Assembly (NCBI GenBank): GCA_902472305.1
Contig: CABRNK010000013.1
Location: forward strand, 14,763 to 78,762
Source of the DNA: Hominenteromicrobium sp900549945
GTDB lineage: Bacteria > Bacillota > Clostridia > Oscillospirales > Acutalibacteraceae
Direction of reading: 5' to 3'
DNA: 64,000 nt
Shown: positions 1-8,425 of the stretch, one piece after another
Layout of the letters: every line of letters starts with the position of its first letter
Numbering within the stretch: the stretch's first letter is position 1
The notes under the pieces: model-generated
What the model was told of the DNA's origin: nothing
Database searches by the model: none
What the model saw: only the letters and a program-made list of their open reading frames with translations
Translations under genes and position numbers: made by a program

Positions 1-1218
1 GCCGATCTGCACGTTCGGCCCAAGATGATAGCGGTAGTTGTCGAAATCGTAGTAGGAGTACTCCGGCTCGGCCTCATCCAGCCAGAACACGCGCACGCCC
101 TTGTCGTAGTAATTCTTCTTCACTTCGTTCCAGACGAATTCGCGCGCCTCGGGGTTCGTCGCGTCGTAGTGGATCGTGTCGTCCACGCAGTGCAGCCCCA
201 CCGGGAAGCCGCGCTCCACGTTGATGAGCAGGCCGCGTTCGCGCATCTCGTGGAAATTCGCGCACTTGTGGTCGACGGTCGGCCAGATCGAGACCATCAG
301 CTCGATGCCCATTTCCTTCAGCTCGCGGATCATCGCGTCCGGATCGGGCCAGTACTGCGGGTCGAAGCGCCATTCGCCCTCGAGCGGCCAGTGGAAGAAA
401 TCGACGACGATGACGGAGATCGGCAGGCCGCGGCGCTTGTACTCGCGCGCCACCTCCAAAAGCTCCTCCTGCGTCTGGTAGCGCAGCTTGCACTGCCAGA
501 AGCCCATCGCCCAATCCGGCATCATCGGCACGGTGCCGGTCACGGCGGCGTAGGACTCCTCGATTTCCGCCGGGGTATCGCCCGCGGTAATCCAATAGTC
601 GATGACCTTTGTGGAGACGGCGCGCCACGAGGTCACGTTCGTGCCGAAGGTGACGGAGCCGACGCCCGGGTTGTTCCAGAGGAAGCCGTAGCCGAGCGAG
701 GAGAGCACAAACGGCACGCTCGCCTGCGAATTGCGGTGCGCAAGCTCCAGCTCGCAGCCCTTGAGGTTCAGAAGCGGCTGCTGGTACTGGCCCATGCCGA
801 ACAGCATTTCCTTCGGATCGGATTCAAACCGCACGGTCGCCGAGAAATCGCCGCCGAGAATCGGCCTGTGCTCGCGGGCGTCCACGTCGAGCGCGCTGCA
901 CTTCGGGGAGGTCACGTCCCGGCGGTTGCGGACGAATTCCTCCAAAAGCAGCTTGCCGTTCTGATTATAGAACGTGAGCTTGCCCGCCTTTGTGACCTTC
1001 GCTGTGATTTTGCCGTTTGTGACCGCCGCTTCCTTTTCGCCGACCACGATCTCGGCCGAGGCGCTGTGCGGCGCCTCAAGCGCCCAGTTTTCGGGCGGCA
1101 TCTGAGGCATCTTCGTCGAGCGGACGCGCAGGGCGTTTTCGCCCCACGGCTCGATCCACAGCTTTTCATTGTTGTCGGTCACCACGAGGCGGCCGTCCAT
1201 TTCGCGCAGAATCGCCAT
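1..1218 (-). CDS. Glycoside hydrolase family 31 (alpha-xylosidase/alpha-glucosidase type), C-terminus beyond window
   Basis: The frame is open from an ATG at 1218 to the window edge: 406 residues and no stop. It looks like a cytosolic retaining exo-glycosidase of family GH31, which removes alpha-linked xylose or glucose. The N-terminal half is beta-sandwich-like; the barrel then shows FFHWPLEGEW, a WPTVDH segment and WLDEAEPE near residue 379. In GH31 the Asp of this WxDxxEP-like motif (about residue 381) is the nucleophile. The acid/base residue and the C-terminal domains lie outside the window. The protein has no signal peptide. It is divergent from a TIM-barrel sugar enzyme gene across about 380 bases, which fits carbohydrate catabolism. 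Family assignment is firm; substrate is not. Confidence 0.88.
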   Translation of the reverse strand, partial: MAILREMDGRLVVTDNNEKLWIEPWGENALRVRSTKMPQMPPENWALEAPHSASAEIVVGEKEAAVTNGKITAKVTKAGKLTFYNQNGKLLLEEFVRNRRDVTSPKCSALDVDAREHRPILGGDFSATVRFESDPKEMLFGMGQYQQPLLNLKGCELELAHRNSQASVPFVLSSLGYGFLWNNPGVGSVTFGTNVTSWRAVSTKVIDYWITAGDTPAEIEESYAAVTGTVPMMPDWAMGFWQCKLRYQTQEELLEVAREYKRRGLPISVIVVDFFHWPLEGEWRFDPQYWPDPDAMIRELKEMGIELMVSIWPTVDHKCANFHEMRERGLLINVERGFPVGLHCVDDTIHYDATNPEAREFVWNEVKKNYYDKGVRVFWLDEAEPEYSYYDFDNYRYHLGPNVQIG

Positions 1219-1510
1219 ACAAAACTTCCTTTCCGTTATAAAAGCCTTTCATACAATCCCCGGCCTGTGCCGTTTTACCTAAATCATACCGCAAACCGGC
1301 GTGATTTTCTATAGTAATCTTTTGATATTATTGCGGATTTTTGCGAAATTCACCGCGGCTTACCGCGCCTGATGGTATGCTATCCCAAAACAGGATACTT
1401 TCCCGCCTATTTCCTGCTCCCCGTGCGCGCACGTTCAGGCTTTCCGGCTTCGGGAAACGCCTCTTATGGAAATTTGTGCCCAGCCGATAGTTTTCCCCCG
1501 CAAATCGCGG

Positions 1511-1539
1511 TAGACAGCGCGGGCCGCGCCTGTTATACT
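1511..1539 (+). promoter_or_regulatory. Sigma-A-type promoter of the 1602 gene
   Basis: TAGACA at 1511-1516 and TATACT at 1534-1539 are separated by 17 bases. The gene starts about 60 bases downstream behind an AAGGAAGG ribosome binding site. The rest of the 1219-1510 gap shows no gene. Confidence 0.6.
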
Positions 1540-1601
1540 CAAAACAGGAATCTTTTGGGAACGGGACGGGCGGCATGCCTGTCCGGAAAGGAAGGAATTG
1601 T

Positions 1602-2456
1602 ATGCTTACAAAAACGCTCGATGCTTCCATGCTGAACATCCCCCACGACCCGCGCGTGCTCGCGCCGCTGTGCAGGCGGCACGGCATTGCGGCGGTCAGC
1701 GCGACGCGCGCTCTGCTTGAGGACCCGCGCGCCGCGCAGGAAGCCGCCGCCATTTTCCGGGAAAACGGCGTTGCCTTCGGCCTGATGCCCATGCCCGCCG
1801 ATTTTTACAGCTGGGAGCTGGACGGCGGTGCGTTCGACGCGGCTCTGAAAACGCTCGCCCTGCACGCGGCGGCTGCGGAAAAGCTCGGCATCCGCCACGC
1901 CTACAACCACGTGTGGTCCTCCGGCCCGCGCGCCTACGACGAGAATTTCGATTGGCACGTGCGCCGCGTGCGCGCCGTCACAAATATTCTGGAGGCGCAC
2001 GGCATCCGCTACGGGCTGGAATTTCTCGGCCCGCACGAGCTTTTGTCCATGCAGGCGCACCCGTTTGTTCACACGCTCGACGGCGTGCTCGCGATCGCAG
2101 ACGCCGCAGGCGGCTATGCGGGCGTTGTGTTCGACACTTTCCACTGGTACTGCTCGACAAACGGCGACCGCGACACACTGCTCTACATGGAGCAGCATGC
2201 CGACCGCCTCGTGCTGCTGCACGTCAACGACGGTGTGCCCGGCGTCCCCTTTGACCGGCAGCGCGACCTCGAGCGCCGCCTGCCGATGGAGACCGGCGTG
2301 ATCGATTCGCGCTCGGTATTCCGCCGGCTGAACACCAAAGGCTGCGGCGCGCTGTGCATGATCGAGCCCTTCGAGCCGGGCCGCACGCACTTTCACGCGC
2401 TCACTCCTGAAGCGGCCGTCCGCGAGGCCGCCGCGCTTTTCGCGCGCCTCGGCTGA
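1602..2456 (+). CDS. Sugar phosphate isomerase/epimerase-type TIM-barrel protein
   Basis: This 284-residue protein belongs to the xylose-isomerase-like TIM-barrel (AP endonuclease 2) superfamily. Visible metal-site signatures are LEFLGPHE, VVFDTFHWY, LLHVND and a C-terminal MIEPFEP, giving the usual Glu/Asp/His/Glu set. The subfamily resembles the protein at 11686-12531, which shares LEF-GP, FD-HWY and HVND. The start at 1602 is preferred over an in-frame ATG at 1575 because AAGGAAGG sits 8 bases before it. The predicted role is isomerisation or epimerisation of a keto-sugar or inositol intermediate in the cytosol. Neighbours are a GH31 enzyme (divergent) and an AraC regulator (convergent). 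Exact substrate unknown. Confidence 0.8.
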   Translation: MLTKTLDASMLNIPHDPRVLAPLCRRHGIAAVSATRALLEDPRAAQEAAAIFRENGVAFGLMPMPADFYSWELDGGAFDAALKTLALHAAAAEKLGIRHAYNHVWSSGPRAYDENFDWHVRRVRAVTNILEAHGIRYGLEFLGPHELLSMQAHPFVHTLDGVLAIADAAGGYAGVVFDTFHWYCSTNGDRDTLLYMEQHADRLVLLHVNDGVPGVPFDRQRDLERRLPMETGVIDSRSVFRRLNTKGCGALCMIEPFEPGRTHFHALTPEAAVREAAALFARLG

Positions 2457-2505
2457 CCAAAACGCCGCCCCTGCGCAAACCGGCAGAGGCGCACCGACTG
2501 TACAC

Positions 2506-2550
2506 GGAACAGCCCACCGATGACATGACCGGCGGGCTGTTCCGCTATTT
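2506..2550. terminator. Hairpin between convergent genes
   Basis: GGAACAGCCC (2506-2515) pairs perfectly with GGGCTGTTCC (2534-2543). It lies between the ends of the TIM-barrel and AraC genes and overlaps the AraC stop region. The T-tract is short, so efficiency is uncertain. Confidence 0.5.
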
Positions 2551-3351
2551 CTGCGCCTGCGTGCCTTGGGCGCGGCGGCGGTAGGCGAGCGGCGTCATGC
2601 CGCAGCGCGCGCCGAACGCCCGGAAAAATGAGCGCTGGCTCTCAAAGCCGGATTCCGCCGCAATCTCTGTCACAGAGCGATTTGTGCCGGCCAGCAGCGC
2701 ACACGCGCAGTCGATCCGTATGCTCGCGAGGTAGGCCGAAAAGCCCTGCCCGATCTTCTCCGAAAACACGTGCGAAAGGTGGAACCGGCTCACGCCGAGC
2801 GCGCGGGCCAGCGCCTCGAGCGTGAGCGGCTCGCGGAAATGCGCGGAAACGTACTGCGCGATCTGGTACGTCAGCTCGCTGTAATCCGCGGCGCGGTTGC
2901 GGTGCAGCGAGAGCTGCGGCAGCGCGCGGGCCAGCACGAGCTGCATCAGCGCGGAGCAGACCGCCCGGTCCCCGCCGCCGCGCTTCTCCGCCGTCAGCTC
3001 GCCGACGGCGAACGCCACGTTCGGGTGGAGCGCCTCGGGCGGCAGAAACGGGTCTGCCGGGTGCCAGAGCAGCAGCGTGTCGGAAAAGCCGCCCGTCAGG
3101 GAGAGGTCGCAGACGACGAGCGCGGCGCGGCTCTCCTTGGAAAGCGCCGTGTAGCTGTGGATCTGGTTCGGAAAAATCACGGCAAGGCTGCCCGGTCCGA
3201 GCGCCCGCGTTTCGCGCCGCACCGTGACGCTCGTCTCGCCGGACAGGACGAAAAACAGCTCGAGCTGCGGGTGCAGGTGCAGCGGAAAGCTGAGCCCCTC
3301 GGCCACGACGCTCGTCAGCGCATCGTCCCTCGTCTCGAAAAATGCGTTCAT
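2545..3351 (-). CDS. AraC-family transcriptional regulator with cupin sensor domain
   Basis: The 268-residue protein has an N-terminal cupin-type effector domain (HLHPQLELFFVLSGE near residues 25-40). The C-terminal AraC double helix-turn-helix begins near residue 170, with ARALGVSRFHLSHVF and a second helix pair ending FRAFGARCGMTPLAYRR. It should sense a sugar or pathway intermediate and activate transcription. The chosen ATG at 3351 has AAGGGGG upstream; the frame stays open further upstream but without a plausible start. It is divergent from the dehydrogenase gene at 3484. That gene's promoter has a good -10 but a poor -35, as expected of an activator-dependent promoter, so it is the likely target. 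Confidence 0.88.
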   Translation of the reverse strand: MNAFFETRDDALTSVVAEGLSFPLHLHPQLELFFVLSGETSVTVRRETRALGPGSLAVIFPNQIHSYTALSKESRAALVVCDLSLTGGFSDTLLLWHPADPFLPPEALHPNVAFAVGELTAEKRGGGDRAVCSALMQLVLARALPQLSLHRNRAADYSELTYQIAQYVSAHFREPLTLEALARALGVSRFHLSHVFSEKIGQGFSAYLASIRIDCACALLAGTNRSVTEIAAESGFESQRSFFRAFGARCGMTPLAYRRRAQGTQAQK

Positions 3352-3418
3352 CCGCGCGCCCCCTTTCGCCTCTTTTTGTTTTATCGCAACATATGGCACA
3401 AAAAAGCTGTCTTTTGGC

Positions 3419-3451
3419 ATGTATTTTACCACAGGCAATGCTATAATGCAA
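3419..3451. promoter_or_regulatory. Overlapping divergent promoters, araC-type gene / dehydrogenase
   Basis: Minus strand: TTGCAT (3446-3451), 17 bases, TAAAAT (3423-3428), for the regulator. Plus strand: TATAAT (3442-3447) with a weak ATGTAT (3419-3424) 17 bases upstream, for the dehydrogenase. The two promoters physically overlap, so the regulator and its target probably compete for polymerase. Confidence 0.6.
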
Positions 3452-3483
3452 GTAAATCCAGCGGAGGAAAGGAAAGTGTTGAA

Positions 3484-4692
3484 ATGACGAAGCCCGTTCG
3501 AGTTGCCATGATCGGCGTCGGCGCGATCAGCGGCATCTATTTGCAGAATTTGACGGAGACCTTCCGGGAGGTCGAGCTCACCGGCGTGTGCGACCTGATC
3601 CCCGAGCGCGCCGAGACCGGCGTGCGGAAGGTACGCGAGATGGTGGAAAACGGCGCGAACGCCGTGATCCCCAAGATCTACAAGGATATGTACGAGGCGT
3701 TCAGCGACCCCGAGGTGGAGGTCGTTCTGAACCTGACGCGGCCCTACGAGCACTTTGAGGTGACGAAGCAGGCGCTGCTCCACGGCAAGCACGTCTATTC
3801 CGAGAAGCCGCTCGCCGTCGATATGGAGGAGGCAGACGCGCTCGTCTCGCTCGCCGAAGAAAAGGGCCTGCTGCTCGGCGGCGCGCCGGACACGTTCCTC
3901 GGCGCCGGCATCCAGACCGCGCGGCGCATCATCGACAGCGGCATGATCGGCGACGTAATCGGCGCGAACTGCGCGATGGTCTGCCACGGCCACGAGACGT
4001 GGCACCCGGACCCGGAATTTTACTACAAGCGCGGCGGCGGCCCGATGATGGACATGGGCCCGTACTACGTGACGGCGCTCGTGCAGCTCCTCGGCGAGGC
4101 GAAAGCCGTCATGGGCATGACAAAGAAATCCTTCACCGAGCGCATCATCACCTCCAGCCCGCACGCCGGCGAGACGATCGATGTAGACGTGGACACCCAC
4201 CTGTGCGGCAACATCCTGTTTTCCAGCGGCGCCGTCGCGCAGATCCTGACGACCTTCGACGTGTTCTACAGCCCGCAGGCGCAGGCGCGCTTTGAGGTGT
4301 ACGGCACGCGCGGCACGATCGCCGTGCCCGACCCGAACACCTTCGGCGGCCCGGTGCTGCTGCTGCGCCCGGAGGACCAGGCCGCGGCCCCGAAGACCGA
4401 CCCGGCGCTTCAGCGCAAGACCGTGCCGAACATCTACGAGGGCTACAAGGAGATCCCGCTGATGTACGACTACGCCGAGAATTCCCGAGCGCTCGGCCTC
4501 GCCGACATGTGCAAGGCGCTGCGCACCGGCCGCGGCTTCCGCGCGAACTACCGCCAGCAGCACCACGTGCTCGAGATTCTGACGAGCTTCACAAAATCCT
4601 CGGAAACCGGCGCGCTCGTGCCGCTCAAGACCCGCTACGAGCGCTCGGCCCCGATGCAGAACAACCCGCTCCACGGCGTGCTCGACAGCTGA
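3484..4692 (+). CDS. Gfo/Idh/MocA-family NAD(P)-dependent oxidoreductase
   Basis: The 402-residue protein has an N-terminal Rossmann nucleotide-binding motif (MIGVGAISG, residues 8-16) and the family EKP motif in YSEKPLAVD near residue 110. The C-terminal sheet domain carries the substrate-side segment GPMMDMGPYY. The family oxidises or reduces hydroxyls of sugars, inositols and glycosides. The DMG-YY variant is shared with the paralogue at 13654 and differs from the D-G-H form at 41848. Its ATG at 3484 follows GGAGGAAAGG. A TIM-barrel enzyme starts 75 bases downstream and is probably co-transcribed. Control by the divergent AraC regulator is inferred. Substrate unknown. Confidence 0.87.
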   Translation: MTKPVRVAMIGVGAISGIYLQNLTETFREVELTGVCDLIPERAETGVRKVREMVENGANAVIPKIYKDMYEAFSDPEVEVVLNLTRPYEHFEVTKQALLHGKHVYSEKPLAVDMEEADALVSLAEEKGLLLGGAPDTFLGAGIQTARRIIDSGMIGDVIGANCAMVCHGHETWHPDPEFYYKRGGGPMMDMGPYYVTALVQLLGEAKAVMGMTKKSFTERIITSSPHAGETIDVDVDTHLCGNILFSSGAVAQILTTFDVFYSPQAQARFEVYGTRGTIAVPDPNTFGGPVLLLRPEDQAAAPKTDPALQRKTVPNIYEGYKEIPLMYDYAENSRALGLADMCKALRTGRGFRANYRQQHHVLEILTSFTKSSETGALVPLKTRYERSAPMQNNPLHGVLDS

Positions 4693-4766
4693 ACACCGCG
4701 CCGGAGCGATAAACAGCGCAAATCTACAGAACAAACCCAAACGGATTGAAGAAAGGAAGAATCACC

Positions 4767-5600
4767 ATGATGAAAGTATGCTACACCGGATGGACCTGGA
4801 TTAAGAGCCACGAGCCCGAAGCCGCCAAAGAGCAGCTCGCGCAGTCGTTCAAGGAGTGCAAATTCCTCGGCTACGACTATGTGGAAAACTTCGCGTTCAT
4901 CCGCGATTTCTACAAGGATAACCCCGAAGAGCTCGTGCAGCTCCAGAAGGACTGCGGCGTGGAGCTCGTCAACCTCTACGGCCACTTCACCTTCGACGTG
5001 GAGGAGTCGCTGCGCATCGCGAAGGAGCAGGTCGATTTCCTCGCGGCGGTCGGCGGCAAGTGGTACAACTGCCAGAACGGCGGCTTCGGCGACGACGGCC
5101 CGAGCGAGCGCCCGACAAACCCGGAGATGATCGACAAGATGTGCGCGATCGTCAACGAGCTCGGCGCCTACGCCAAGGAGCGCGGCGTGACCGTATGCTT
5201 CCACCCGCACTACGGCACCTGCGTGTTCTCGCAGAGCGACATCGATTACTTTGCGGCGCACACAAACCCGGAGGCCGTCTCCCTTTGCATTGACACCGCG
5301 CACACGACGCTCGCCGGCATGGACCCTGCGGCGCTGATCCGCCAGTACGGCGGCCGCCTCGCCTTCATGCACCTCAAGGATGTGGACACCTACGCGCTGA
5401 AAAGCGCCGTCGGCCCCGCCAAGATGGGCACGTTCCGCGCGCTCGGCCACGGCACGGTCGATTTCCCGGCCGTCAAGGCGGCGCTCGAGGAGGTCGGCTA
5501 CGACGGCGTGCTCTGCGTCGAGCTCGACCGCCCGGAGGTCTGCAACTTCCACTCGGCCGAGGTCTCCCGCATCTATATCCGCGACGTGCTCGGCCTGTAA
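4767..5600 (+). CDS. Sugar phosphate isomerase/epimerase-type TIM-barrel protein (IolE-like)
   Basis: This 277-residue protein is of the IolE/hydroxypyruvate-isomerase-like TIM-barrel type. Likely metal and catalytic positions lie in VNLYGH, CFHPHYG, CIDTAH, FMHLKD and CVELDRP. It lies immediately downstream of the Gfo/Idh/MocA dehydrogenase and before a terminator, so the two form a small catabolic operon. In such pairs the dehydrogenase makes a keto-sugar and the TIM-barrel enzyme isomerises, epimerises or eliminates it. Start chosen at 4767 (ATGATG) behind GAAAGGAAG; an upstream TTG at 4746 has no better site. Confidence 0.8.
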   Translation: MMKVCYTGWTWIKSHEPEAAKEQLAQSFKECKFLGYDYVENFAFIRDFYKDNPEELVQLQKDCGVELVNLYGHFTFDVEESLRIAKEQVDFLAAVGGKWYNCQNGGFGDDGPSERPTNPEMIDKMCAIVNELGAYAKERGVTVCFHPHYGTCVFSQSDIDYFAAHTNPEAVSLCIDTAHTTLAGMDPAALIRQYGGRLAFMHLKDVDTYALKSAVGPAKMGTFRALGHGTVDFPAVKAALEEVGYDGVLCVELDRPEVCNFHSAEVSRIYIRDVLGL

Positions 5601-5635
5601 TTGAAAGCTGCGGTTCGGCGGTAAAACGACAAATT

Positions 5636-5679
5636 GCCCGGCGCTTTCCAAAACCGGAGGCGCCGGGCGTTCTTTTTCC
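5636..5679 (+). terminator. Intrinsic terminator of the 3484-5600 operon
   Basis: GCCCGGCGC and GCGCCGGGC form a 9-bp GC-rich stem followed by GTTCTTTTT. Confidence 0.85.
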
Positions 5680-5733
5680 TGCGGCCGATCGCCGCAAAGC
5701 GCAGCAGGTTCCCGAAAAGGGGCGTTCCGCGCC

Positions 5734-6087
5734 TTATTTCAGCAGCGCCGCCTCCCACTCGGCCGGCTTAAAGCCGACGAGCACGGTCTCGCCGTCCACA
5801 ACGATCGGGCGCTTGACGAGCATGCCGTCCGCCGCGAGCAGGCGGAGCTGCTCCGCCTCGGGCATGTCCGGCAGGCGGTCCTTCAGGTTCATCGATTTGT
5901 AGAGCAGGCCGCTCGTGTTGAAAAAGCGCTTGAGCGGCAGGCCGCTCCGCCCGTGCCAGTCGGCGAGCTCCTCGGCGGTCGGGTTCTGCTCGACGATGTG
6001 GCGGTCCTCAAACGGCACGCCATGTTCGACGAGCCAAGCGCGCGCTTTTTTGCAGGTGGAGCACTTCGGGTATTGAATAAAAAGCAT
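5734..6087 (-). CDS. ArsC/Spx-family thioredoxin-fold protein
   Basis: The protein has 117 residues, the usual length of the ArsC/Spx/MgsR family. A redox CxxC (Cys9 and Cys12 in YPKCSTCKKA) and the KRPIVVDGETVLVGF segment near residue 90 are typical. The family includes glutaredoxin-type arsenate reductases and Spx, an RNA polymerase-binding disulfide-stress regulator. Keeping both cysteines allows either an Spx-like sensor or a reductase. Start chosen at 6087 behind GGTGAT; an ATG at 6099 is possible. No arsenic genes are adjacent. A possible 28-residue frame lies directly upstream. Confidence 0.85.
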   Translation of the reverse strand: MLFIQYPKCSTCKKARAWLVEHGVPFEDRHIVEQNPTAEELADWHGRSGLPLKRFFNTSGLLYKSMNLKDRLPDMPEAEQLRLLAADGMLVKRPIVVDGETVLVGFKPAEWEAALLK

Positions 6088-6102
6088 AGAAATCACCATT
6101 CC

Positions 6103-6189
6103 TTATTTTTTGTGCCGGTCGGCGAAGCCGATTGCCGCTTTGCTCGCCGCGGCAAAGACACAAATCGTGTGTGAAAACGTATTTTTCAC
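6103..6189 (-). CDS. Possible 28-residue peptide upstream of the ArsC/Spx gene
   Basis: A GTG at 6189 follows AAGGAGAGG with 6-base spacing and encodes 28 residues (MKNTFSHTICVFAAASKAAI..., ending in HKK). It ends 15 bases before the ArsC/Spx start. Its first codons overlap an inverted repeat (GTGTGAAAA / TTTTCACAC). It could be a small protein or a translated leader that couples to the next gene. I do not recognise a family; support is the strong ribosome binding site and position only. Confidence 0.35.
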   Translation of the reverse strand: MKNTFSHTICVFAAASKAAIGFADRHKK

Positions 6190-6292
6190 ACGAAGCCTCT
6201 CCTTCCGTTTTGAATTCCGTTTCCTGTGCTTAGTGTACCACGAAAAGGGAGGTTCCTGCAATGTTAAATCTATGTAAAGTTTTGAAAACACA

Positions 6293-6476
6293 TTGACACT
6301 GCCGCGCGCTTTTCCTATAATCAAAGTAAAAAGGAAGTAAAACAAAAGGCAAAACAAGCGAGCTTTGTAAAGGAAGACAGAATAATGGGCGTTTCTGCGG
6401 CAACCTCCGCGCACGCAACGGAATAAAGCGGCACAGCCCGATCTCACTCGACGAGATCGGGCCGGGCCGTTTTTTT
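6293..6476 (+). ncRNA. Short autonomous transcription unit (promoter, 13-codon frame, terminator)
   Basis: TTGACA (6293-6298), 17 bases and TATAAT (6316-6321) form a near-consensus promoter. A terminator follows at 6429-6476: CCCGATCTC/GAGATCGGG, extended by CGGC/GCCG, then seven T. The roughly 150-base transcript holds AAAGGAAG followed by ATG at 6385 and a 13-codon frame ending at 6426 (MGVSAATSAHATE). It lies before the Na/Pi transporter gene. It could be a small RNA, a tiny peptide gene, or an attenuated leader for the transporter. Promoter and terminator are clear; function is not. Confidence 0.5.
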
Positions 6477-6585
6477 GCGCCCGCAGAACGGAAAAAAGCG
6501 CACGCGGCCCCGTGAGCCTGCGCCGCGCGCTCCCCAAAAGCGAAGTGCTGTTTTGCAAAACGGCTCAGAAAACAAGGAAATGGTG

Positions 6586-8247
6586 ATGGAAATGCAAATT
6601 TCAGACGTACTCGGACTGCTCGGCGGCCTCGCGCTCTTCCTCTACGGCATGCAGATGATGAGCGCCGGCCTTGAAGCTGCTGCGGGCAACCGCATGAAGC
6701 GCATCCTCGAGAGGCTTACCTCGAACCGCATCCTCGGCGTCCTCGTCGGCGCGGGCATCACGGCGGTAATCCAGTCCTCCTCGGCGACGACCGTTATGGT
6801 CGTCGGCTTCGTAAACTCCGGCATGATGACGCTCAGGCAGGCCGTTTGGATCATCATGGGCGCCAACATCGGCACCACGGTGACCGGCCTTCTGATCGCG
6901 CTCGACGTGGGCGCAATGGCGCCGCTGCTCGCCTTTGTCGGCGTGGCGTTCGTCGTGTTCCTCAAAAAGCCGATTCTGCACCACTGGGGGCAGATCATCG
7001 CCGGCCTCGGCGTCTTGTTCCTCGGCATGGGCATGATGAGCGACGCGATGATGCCGCTGCGCGAATCGCAGTTCTTCATCGACCTGATGACGCAGATGTC
7101 GAACCCGGTGCTCGGCATCCTCGTCGGCATGGTCTTTACGGCGATCATCCAGTCCTCTTCGGCCTCGGTCGGCATTTTGCAGACGCTCGCGGCCAGCGGG
7201 CTGATCGGCCTGCACAGCGCGGCCTTCATCCTCTTCGGCCAGAACATCGGCACCTGCATCACGGCGGTGCTCGCCGCTATCGGCACGAGCCGCAGTGCAA
7301 AGCGCACGACGATCATCCACCTGCTTTTCAACGTGATCGGCACGGTCATCTTCACCACGCTGTGCATCCTCACGCCGCTGACCGGCCTGATCGAATCGCT
7401 GCTGCCCGCAACGCCTGCCGGCCAGATCGCCGCGCTGCACACAACCTTTAACATCGTGACGACCTTGCTGCTCCTGCCCTTCGGCACGCACCTCGCCAAG
7501 ATTGCGGAGCGCATCCTGCCCGACCGCGTTTCGGACGACGTCAACCAGCGCCAGCTCCTCTATATCAAGCCGGTGGACAGCACCCATGAGCCGCACCGCA
7601 TCGGCACCTCGGCCATCGCGCTGACCGGCATCAGCCGCGAGCTCAACCGCATGGCGGAGATCGTGGAAAGCAACGTGCGCGACAGCTTCCTCACCGTGCT
7701 GGACGGCACGCCGAAGCGCCTGCCCGCCGTGGAGGATACCGAGGAGACGATCGACTTCCTCAACAAGGAGATCTCGAACTACATCTCCTCCGTCATCGTC
7801 TACGAGACGAACGAGCGCGATTCGGCGCGCATCAGCGCGTTCTTCAAGATCTCCGGAAACCTCGAGCGTATCGGCGACCACGCAATGAACATCAGCGAAT
7901 ACACAAAGCTGATGGAGGAAAAGAAGATCGCGTTTTCCGAGGAGACGAAGAACGAGATCCGGCAAATGCAGAGCGTCAGCCAAGAGGCGATGCAGCTGAT
8001 CTACCCGCTCGAATCCATCACGACGGCGCGGCTTGAGAAAATCGCGCAGATGGAGCAGAAAATCGACGATATGACCGCCGCCATGCGCCAGAGCCAGATT
8101 CAGCGCATGCACGCGGGCGCGGATGAATCCGCGGTCATTTACTCCGAGCTGCTCACGGACTTCGAGCGCATCGGCGACCATATCCTCAATATCGGCGAGG
8201 CCATGACGCAGATTTCCACACCGGAATACAGCGCTGTTGAAGAATAA
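6586..8247 (+). CDS. Na/Pi-cotransporter family protein with PhoU-like C-terminal domain
   Basis: About 554 residues. The N-terminal half has the two inverted Na/Pi-cotransporter repeats, each with the signature QSSSA (near residues 63 and 189), amid about eight to ten hydrophobic segments. The C-terminal part (from about residue 360) is helical and PhoU-like, with repeated ERIGDHAMNI and ERIGDHILNI metal-binding-type motifs. It should import phosphate with sodium across the inner membrane, or export it, while the PhoU part senses or controls flux. Starts at 6580, 6586 and 6592 are all in frame; 6586 fits AAGGAA best. A strong terminator follows. A short promoter-to-terminator unit lies just upstream. 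Confidence 0.9.
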   Translation: MEMQISDVLGLLGGLALFLYGMQMMSAGLEAAAGNRMKRILERLTSNRILGVLVGAGITAVIQSSSATTVMVVGFVNSGMMTLRQAVWIIMGANIGTTVTGLLIALDVGAMAPLLAFVGVAFVVFLKKPILHHWGQIIAGLGVLFLGMGMMSDAMMPLRESQFFIDLMTQMSNPVLGILVGMVFTAIIQSSSASVGILQTLAASGLIGLHSAAFILFGQNIGTCITAVLAAIGTSRSAKRTTIIHLLFNVIGTVIFTTLCILTPLTGLIESLLPATPAGQIAALHTTFNIVTTLLLLPFGTHLAKIAERILPDRVSDDVNQRQLLYIKPVDSTHEPHRIGTSAIALTGISRELNRMAEIVESNVRDSFLTVLDGTPKRLPAVEDTEETIDFLNKEISNYISSVIVYETNERDSARISAFFKISGNLERIGDHAMNISEYTKLMEEKKIAFSEETKNEIRQMQSVSQEAMQLIYPLESITTARLEKIAQMEQKIDDMTAAMRQSQIQRMHAGADESAVIYSELLTDFERIGDHILNIGEAMTQISTPEYSAVEE

Positions 8248-8255
8248 ACGATAGG

Positions 8256-8290
8256 GGGCCGGACGCAAAGATGCGTCCGGCCCTTTCCTT
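8256..8290 (+). terminator. Intrinsic terminator of the Na/Pi transporter gene
   Basis: GGGCCGGACGCA (8256-8267) and TGCGTCCGGCCC (8272-8283) form a perfect 12-bp stem with a 4-base loop, followed by TTTCCTTT. Confidence 0.9.
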
Positions 8291-8425
8291 TCCCGCTTTC
8301 ACGCGGGCGTCTCCTTTGCGGGGATTTTCGGCCGCGCGCGCCGCGCTCCCCGCACGGCATGGCCTGAAAATCCGCGTCCGCACTGCAATGCGGCTTGCCC
8401 CCGCGCGGCGGATATGCTAAACTGA

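Noticed and set aside
25..1314. Long plus-strand open frame of 429 codons
   Set aside because: It is antisense to the GH31 gene. High GC with few stops produces such mirror frames; its residue composition (His, Arg, Val rich) is typical of a shadow.
6475..6585. N-terminal extension of the Na/Pi transporter frame
   Set aside because: It overlaps a terminator, is rich in Arg/Pro, and the conserved membrane domain begins only after 6592.
6601..8268. 555-codon minus-strand frame antisense to the Na/Pi transporter gene
   Set aside because: Repetitive His/Arg/Asp-rich composition and no ribosome binding site; the opposite strand encodes clear QSSSA motifs.
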